From Deltaproteobacteria bacterium (GTDB lineage: Bacteria; UBA10199; SPLOWO2-01-44-7), in contig JACQMB010000035.1 of assembly GCA_016203765.1 (NCBI GenBank), positions 1 through 17,909 on the forward strand: a stretch of DNA of 17,909 bases, written 5' to 3'. The notes under the pieces are model-generated. The model was not told the DNA's origin. It saw only the letters and a list, made by a program, of their open reading frames with translations, and ran no database searches. The position numbers and the translations under genes were made by a program. Positions 13,852 through 17,909 of this stretch are shown here, piece after piece. How positions within the stretch are numbered: position 1 is the stretch's first letter; each line of letters opens with the position of its first letter.

Positions 13852-14766
13852 ATGACTTTGCGGCTTAAAATCGGTCCCTATGTTATCGCTTTGGTCAGCA
13901 CCGTCCCTCCGGAGGAAAAGGGGAATGGCTCGTATTCCCCCTTTTTCTATCAGGGGGAGGATGCCTCCAATCTTTTTATTCGGGTACGGGAAGGTCTTCC
14001 GGTCCCGTTGGCAAGGCCCGCTTTGGCGGGGGAACTGCCCAAACATTGGCGGCTTTTTAAGGAAGGGGAGGGATGGCGTTTCGAGCTTTTGGATCCCCTT
14101 CATTTTAAGACCAAACAGGCGGCCAAAATTTCCTCTGACTTTCGGTCGGCCGATTTTTATTTTTGTGGGGAACAGGGGGTTTTATTTTCGACCCGACCCT
14201 GGCCCCTCTCCCAAATGACCCCTTTTTTGCAATGGTGGCTGACTGCCTATGGGGCCATGCGCAAGATAGGCTTTTTTATCCACGCCTCGGCCTCTGCCTT
14301 TCCAGGGAAGGGGGGAATTGTTTTTGCGGGTCCATCGGGGGCGGGAAAGACCACGCTGGCCATGCTCTGCCGCGAACACGGAGGGGCGGTCTTGCTCAAT
14401 GACGAAAGATCCATGCTGTGGCGGGATGAGAGCGGATTTCGGGTCTCCGGAACCCCCTGGCCGGGAAAATCGCAGGAGGTCTCGCCGCTGTCGGCCCCGC
14501 TTGCGACCCTTTTTCTGATTAAAAAGGCAGAGCAGAACCGATTTGTCCCGGTTTCGAAAAAAGGGATTCTGGATCGTCTGATCCCTGAATTGTTTTTACC
14601 CTCTTGGAATCGCGAGGCCATGTCCGGCCTTTTTGAATTTTGCGACCGGCTGATTCAAAAAGTTCCCGTCATGGAACTCCACTTTAGACAAAACGCCGGC
14701 GCCGTCGAGATGGTAAAAAAAATCATGGCATTTCAGGGAGACACACAACGGTTAGAGGCGGCATGA
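13852..14766 (+). CDS. HPr-kinase-like protein kinase of a RiPP cluster
   Basis: A 304-residue protein resembling the catalytic part of HPr kinase/phosphorylase. It has FFIHASASAFPGKGGIVFAGPSGAGKTTLAM with the Walker A loop at 160-168 and the conserved histidine 144, then LLNDER (D184, in place of the family's DD) and a GTPWPGKS segment (200-207) as seen in HprK-like kinases. The first 125 residues form an unrecognised N-terminal part. Similar kinases occur in lasso-peptide and other RiPP clusters, where one is known to phosphorylate the precursor C-terminus (paeninodin). The classic HPr serine target and PTS genes are not in the window. Stop overlaps the third radical SAM gene by four bases, so translation is probably coupled. 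Substrate most likely the peptide at 15851 or a sugar intermediate. Confidence 0.8.
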   Translation: MTLRLKIGPYVIALVSTVPPEEKGNGSYSPFFYQGEDASNLFIRVREGLPVPLARPALAGELPKHWRLFKEGEGWRFELLDPLHFKTKQAAKISSDFRSADFYFCGEQGVLFSTRPWPLSQMTPFLQWWLTAYGAMRKIGFFIHASASAFPGKGGIVFAGPSGAGKTTLAMLCREHGGAVLLNDERSMLWRDESGFRVSGTPWPGKSQEVSPLSAPLATLFLIKKAEQNRFVPVSKKGILDRLIPELFLPSWNREAMSGLFEFCDRLIQKVPVMELHFRQNAGAVEMVKKIMAFQGDTQRLEAA

Positions 14767-15854
14767 AGGAGATCAACCTGGATCAGCTGACGAGCCGCCT
14801 GGCCCAACGGGTCCGGCGGTCTCCCCAAATCATCTCGGCGATGATCGAGCTGACTTACGGCTGTAATCTCCGCTGTGTCCATTGTTACAACCCCACCCAT
14901 CAGGCCAGAAATGAACTTTCGACCGGGCAGGTCTTGAAGATCCTCGACGCGTTGCAGGCGCAGGGGTGCTTCCGGATCGGGTTTACCGGCGGGGAGTTTT
15001 TGACCCGGAAAGACGCCTTGGAGATTATCCGCTACGCCAAAAAACTTGGGTTTGTCGTCCAGCTCCTCACCAATGCCACCCTGGTCACGGCGCCCATCGC
15101 CGATCAGATCAAAGCCCTCTCCCCCGCCTCGGTGGATATTTCCGTTTACGGGGCGACCAAAGAAACTTATGAAAAAGTAACAGGGGTGCCCGGCTCTTTT
15201 AAAAAATTTGTCACCGGCGTTGATCTGCTTTGCAAAAGGAATGTGACGATGATGCTGAAACTGGTCCTGATGACCCTCAACGTGCATGAACTGGATTTGA
15301 TGAAACGATTCGCAAGGGAGCGTCGTTTGCGTTATCAATTTTCCACCCAGATTCATCCCAAGGTCGATGGTTCGCAAAGCCCCCTCGCCTATCGTCTTGC
15401 TGTGGAACAAGCCTTTGCCATTTGGCGGCAGGAGGCGGTGGATCCATGGATCCGCTCCGAGCAGGGGGTAAAGTGGATGGAAGCCAATGGCGGAGAGGAG
15501 GAGTGCGGGGGAGGGAAGGGGCTTTTTCCCTGCGCCTGCGGGAAGAACCGGGCGGCGATCACCCCCCACGGCAAGTTGAATCTTTGTCTGTCGGTTTATG
15601 AGCCCCGCTACGACCTGACCCGGGGGAGTTTGAAGGAGGGCTGGCAAACACTGGTGGCGATGACGGCGAAGGCCAGGCCCGGTCCCGAATTCGAGTGCCT
15701 GGAATGTCCGTTGACAAGATATTGCGGCCGTGTCACGGGAGATGGTTGGCTGGAACATAAAAAGTTTGACGGTCCCTGTCTTTCTCATTTTCGGGAGATG
15801 GCGGAACAGAAGAAAGATTTTTGGGTGGAAACGCAAAACAGGAGGGAAACATGA
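14763..15854 (+). CDS. Radical SAM/SPASM peptide maturase 3
   Basis: A 363-residue protein with radical SAM motif C34-x3-C38-x2-C41 (GCNLRCVHCY), TGGE at 75-78, TNAT, and a full SPASM region with C248, C257, C259, C275, C312, C315, C321 and C339. The start ATG at 14763 overlaps the kinase stop (ATGA), and its own stop overlaps the peptide gene (15851) in the same way. It has a longer N-terminal region than the two other radical SAM proteins (MKEINLDQLTSRLAQRVRRSP before the beta strand IELTYGC). Because translation of the peptide gene follows directly, this is the enzyme most likely to act on it together with the PqqD protein. The reaction type cannot be predicted. Confidence 0.92.
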   Translation: MKEINLDQLTSRLAQRVRRSPQIISAMIELTYGCNLRCVHCYNPTHQARNELSTGQVLKILDALQAQGCFRIGFTGGEFLTRKDALEIIRYAKKLGFVVQLLTNATLVTAPIADQIKALSPASVDISVYGATKETYEKVTGVPGSFKKFVTGVDLLCKRNVTMMLKLVLMTLNVHELDLMKRFARERRLRYQFSTQIHPKVDGSQSPLAYRLAVEQAFAIWRQEAVDPWIRSEQGVKWMEANGGEEECGGGKGLFPCACGKNRAAITPHGKLNLCLSVYEPRYDLTRGSLKEGWQTLVAMTAKARPGPEFECLECPLTRYCGRVTGDGWLEHKKFDGPCLSHFREMAEQKKDFWVETQNRRET

Positions 15855-16072
15855 AAAAATTGGAAAAACGGCTTCCCTATTTTTCGCCGCAGATTACCAC
15901 AATTAAACTAAGGCCGGAACAGGCAATCTTGAGTCAGTGTCATTTGTCTGCGAGCAGTATCCAAGAAAGCGCTTCCTATGGGTGTGGATTTTGGGGCCCG
16001 GGCCAGGAATGTAAAGCGGTTGACACATCGCCACCACAGCCGGAGATCGACTCCGGGGCGCGTCCCTCCTGA
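15851..16072 (+). CDS. Candidate RiPP precursor peptide, 73 aa
   Basis: A 73-residue peptide with AGGAGG (15840-15845) five bases before ATG 15851; the ATG overlaps the stop of the third radical SAM gene (ATGA). The basic N-terminal part MKKLEKRLPYFSPQITTIK is followed by LRPEQAIL (residues 20-27), an E-Q-A-(I/V)-L type leader pattern of small radical-SAM-associated peptides; the leader would bind the PqqD protein. After it comes C30, then a Ser-rich segment (S33, S35, S36, S40, S42), a Y43-G-C45-G-F-W48-G-P-G motif with C54 further on, and a Pro/Asp tail to S73. Cysteines at 30, 45 and 54 with aromatic residues nearby are plausible sites of thioether or carbon-carbon bonds. No signal peptide or transmembrane segment is seen. 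It is not a product of known families I recognise; precursor role inferred from genomic context and sequence. Confidence 0.75.
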   Translation: MKKLEKRLPYFSPQITTIKLRPEQAILSQCHLSASSIQESASYGCGFWGPGQECKAVDTSPPQPEIDSGARPS

Positions 16073-16094
16073 ATGATTGCTGATGGTGGCAGGT

Positions 16095-16520
16095 ATGACC
16101 ACTGTATCCTTCAAGGACCTTCCGGAATTGAGCGACCTTTTGTTGCGACAAGGAATGGTCCGCCTGCGGATCGCCACCGGTTCGATGCGGCCCGCGCTCC
16201 GGGAAGGAGATGAGATCGTCGTCCAGCCGGCCGCCCCCGAAACGCTCCGGGTGGGGGATATCCTCCTGGTCCGTTACCAGGGTCAGATGGTCTGTCACCG
16301 CCTCGTGAAAATTTTGGATTCCGGGACCTTTGTCATCCGCGGCGACGCCGCCCCGGCCGCGGGAGGAGAGCAAGTACGGGCGGATCAAATTATCGGCCGG
16401 GTGGTCCAGGTCAAGCCGCGAACTCTTTGGACCGTTTTAAAATTTTTTTTGAAAGGTCTTTTGCGGTCAGCCAAAAATAGCGGCGGCGCGTTTTTTTGCC
16501 CTCCAAGAGGCCAAGGCTGA
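16095..16520 (+). CDS. SipW-type S26 (signal peptidase-like) serine peptidase
   Basis: Read from ATG 16095 (GGTGG at 16085-16089), a 141-residue protein; a TTG at 16077 or ATG at 16083 would add four to six residues. The S26 motifs are there: ATGSMRPALREGDEIVVQP with nucleophile S30 and M31, GDILLVRYQGQ, VCHRLVKI with H68 as the general base of the Ser-His (SipW/ER) type, and FVIRGDAA. There is no N-terminal hydrophobic anchor as in LepB, so the protein may be soluble or anchored by its C-terminus (TLWTVLKFFLKGLLR). The position directly after the precursor gene suggests it cleaves the leader of the modified peptide. Its last 36 codons overlap the convergent gene ending at 16411. S26 family call secure, client inferred. 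Confidence 0.82.
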   Translation: MTTVSFKDLPELSDLLLRQGMVRLRIATGSMRPALREGDEIVVQPAAPETLRVGDILLVRYQGQMVCHRLVKILDSGTFVIRGDAAPAAGGEQVRADQIIGRVVQVKPRTLWTVLKFFLKGLLRSAKNSGGAFFCPPRGQG

Positions 16521-17406
16521 AAAAATAGTCCCACTTCCCGACGTTTTTTCCCTTCCAAAGAAGAGAAACCATTTTTTTCTCCAGCCATCCGGGCCTTTTG
16601 GGCTTCAGCGCCGCCAAGATGTCCGGCGGAATGTTGGCGTTCCACTTGTCGCCGAGATATTTGAGGCAATAGTAGACTGACTTGGCGTTTTCATATTCCA
16701 CGGCCAGTTGAGTCGCCCGATTCCAGTCGATGTCATCCCGATAGCGCTTCAGAAAACGGACCAGATCGGCGTGCCAAATCAGTCCCTCCAGCCGGTGGTT
16801 GAAGGCCAGGTGGATGCACAGCGCGATCAACTGATCTTCCGGGGAGAGGGTTCGTGCCGGGATCCCTTCATACTGGATCGTCCGGGCCCTTTGCCACATC
16901 CCCAAAATCCTTCGGCTCGGCCCGGTCTGCACCATCCCGAAGCGCTTTGTGTTGAGAATGTCGGTGTGCCAGTCGGGGAGGAGGGTGCTGAATTTGAGGG
17001 GTTGGAGGAGCGTTTGAACCCGGTCGAAATCCTCATGGCGGATTAAAAAATCCGCGTCATCCATCGGTCTTAAGGAAATATCTCCGTAGAGGGTCTCAGC
17101 CTGGTGGATTCCCTTATGGAGAATGACGGGGATGTTTTGTTCGGTCAGGAGCCGCAGGAGAGATTTCATTTCTTCTTTCATCCGGGTATTGCGGAGGGCG
17201 GTCAGATAACAGCTTTTTTTAAGCTCCTCCAAAAAATTTTCCGGAACGGAGGAGAGGGCTTTCGGGGAGCGCCCGATCCAACTGTGAAAGAGGGGGGCCA
17301 GCCGCTCTCCCTTCAGTTTTTCACCTAAACGGGCCCAGTCGATTCCCGCCGGGATCGCCTCCGGGATTTTGTCCCCGACACACTGTGAGAGGAGCCGGTC
17401 TTCCAT
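16411..17406 (-). CDS. PF14907-type (NTP_transf_5) nucleotidyltransferase family protein
   Basis: Read from ATG 17406, a 331-residue protein; a TTG at 17424 would add six residues and touch the stop of the preceding gene. It has the family's core IPVILHKGIHQAETLYGDISLRPMDDADFLI, with K98-G99 and the acidic DDADF (116-120) as the expected metal- and nucleotide-binding group of a nucleotidyltransferase fold. The family, Uncharacterised nucleotidyltransferase, is common next to PqqD and HPr-kinase-like genes and in polysaccharide or peptide-modification islands, but its reaction is unknown. It is downstream of the tyrosine-kinase gene on the minus strand and convergent with the S26 peptidase; the two coding regions overlap by 110 bases. 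The C-terminal tail (KKILKRSKEFAA) is lysine-rich. Confidence 0.75.
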   Translation of the reverse strand: MEDRLLSQCVGDKIPEAIPAGIDWARLGEKLKGERLAPLFHSWIGRSPKALSSVPENFLEELKKSCYLTALRNTRMKEEMKSLLRLLTEQNIPVILHKGIHQAETLYGDISLRPMDDADFLIRHEDFDRVQTLLQPLKFSTLLPDWHTDILNTKRFGMVQTGPSRRILGMWQRARTIQYEGIPARTLSPEDQLIALCIHLAFNHRLEGLIWHADLVRFLKRYRDDIDWNRATQLAVEYENAKSVYYCLKYLGDKWNANIPPDILAALKPKRPGWLEKKMVSLLWKGKNVGKWDYFFSLGLLEGKKTRRRYFWLTAKDLSKKILKRSKEFAA

Positions 17407-17424
17407 TTTGTCACGCGCTCTCAA

Positions 17425-17909
17425 TCAGGCGGCCTTGGAAAACATTTTCTGCCACCAGTGTTTTTCTTTTTTGTGCTTGTGTCTTTCCCGAACCAGGTTT
17501 TCGTCGGAGCCGTAATATTCCTTATAATAGTAGTAGTAACTGGGCGACATCTTCATTTCAGCGGCCTTGATATTGTTGAGGACGACGCCGAGGATTTTGG
17601 CCCCGGCGCTGGTCAGCTGGATTTTGGCCCGCCGCAGGGCCCCCCGGGCCGTCTTTCCCACCTGGTAGACCATGATCACGCCGTCCACCTTGGGGGCCAG
17701 GATGGAGGGGTCGGAGACCGGCAGGACGGGGGGCGCGTCAATGATCACAAAATCAAAATGGGCGCGCAGTTCCTGGAGCAGTTCGTCCATGGAGGTCAGA
17801 GAGAGGAGTTCGGCCGGGTTGGGGGGGGTCCGGCCGGAGGTGATGAAATAAAAATTGTCGATCCCCAGGGTCTGGATGATTTGCTCCGCCTCCAGTTCGC
17901 CGAACAGCA
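17425..17909 (-). CDS. Bacterial tyrosine kinase (BY-kinase, CpsD/Wzc type), C-terminal part (5' end outside window)
   Basis: The open frame continues to the window edge, giving about 161 residues. It reads LFGELEAEQIIQTLGIDNFYFITSGRTPPNPAELLSL, then a Walker B type FDFVIIDAPPVLPVSD, and a tyrosine-rich tail YYYYYKEYYG, a pattern of polysaccharide co-polymerase tyrosine kinases, whose tail is the autophosphorylation site that controls polymer length and export. Walker A and A' motifs lie outside the window. Internal ATG at 17790 is not the true start. The stop at 17425 is next to the PF14907-type gene, which is likely in the same transcript. A capsule or exopolysaccharide locus is therefore suggested upstream of this edge. 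Confidence 0.88.
   Translation of the reverse strand, partial: LFGELEAEQIIQTLGIDNFYFITSGRTPPNPAELLSLTSMDELLQELRAHFDFVIIDAPPVLPVSDPSILAPKVDGVIMVYQVGKTARGALRRAKIQLTSAGAKILGVVLNNIKAAEMKMSPSYYYYYKEYYGSDENLVRERHKHKKEKHWWQKMFSKAA

Noticed and set aside
14733..15836. 367-residue minus-strand open frame opposite the third radical SAM gene
   Set aside because: The plus-strand product has the complete radical SAM and SPASM cysteine pattern; the minus-strand frame has no recognisable motif and results from codon bias.
16040..16056. CCGGAG/CTCCGG hairpin inside the precursor gene, as a terminator or attenuator
   Set aside because: It is a six-base-pair stem with a five-base loop but no T run follows and it lies within coding sequence; chance is likely in GC-rich DNA.
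16411..16669. 94-residue minus-strand frame at the end of the nucleotidyltransferase
   Set aside because: It is another frame of a region already coding for the PF14907-type protein on that strand.

Overview
The window looks like chromosomal DNA from a GC-moderate, Gram-negative bacterium of deltaproteobacterial character, possibly an uncultured lineage. The basis is the gene complement (RsmE, ROK kinase, GuaB/GuaA, a bacterial tyrosine kinase), close gene packing with ATGA overlaps, and the mix of strong and absent Shine-Dalgarno sites. This placement is inference; there is no rRNA or other taxonomic marker in the window.

Layout. (1) 1-143: start of a DUF6036-like nucleotidyltransferase gene (minus strand), preceded by a striking AT-rich double palindrome (166-204). 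(2) 312-3955: housekeeping and unknown genes: rsmE (minus), then divergently a ROK sugar kinase, a TrpG/PabA-type glutamine amidotransferase and an unknown 268-residue protein, and, convergent to these, a membrane fatty acid 2-hydroxylase-like protein. (3) 4005-7258: an unusual three-gene set. A 634-residue protein made of six roughly 97-residue modules lies between two proteins that seem to share an N-terminal region; the second of these ends in a double-stranded beta-helix domain with an HxD...H...R pattern, as in 2-oxoglutarate/Fe(II) oxygenases. (4) 7314-10323: guaB and guaA, the GMP branch of purine synthesis, with the guaB ribosome binding site inside a small hairpin.

(5) 10328-16520: a compact co-directional gene run that starts 4 bases after guaA and has the composition of a RiPP (ribosomally made, post-translationally modified peptide) locus. 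It holds three different radical SAM/SPASM proteins, a PqqD-family precursor-binding protein, a cupin-like protein with a possible PqqD-like tail, an HPr-kinase-like kinase, a 73-residue candidate precursor peptide with three cysteines, and a SipW-type S26 peptidase. (6) 16411-17909 (minus strand, convergent): a PF14907-type nucleotidyltransferase and the C-terminal part of a bacterial tyrosine kinase of the exopolysaccharide type.

How the genes may work together: the PqqD protein would bind the N-terminal leader of the small peptide (its KLRPEQAIL segment is the likely recognition element) and present it to the three radical SAM enzymes, with the HPr-kinase-like protein and the cupin protein as possible further modifiers and the S26 peptidase as a candidate leader-removing enzyme. 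No dedicated exporter is seen inside the window. This locus, and separately the modular-repeat gene set, are the best candidates here for undescribed systems.
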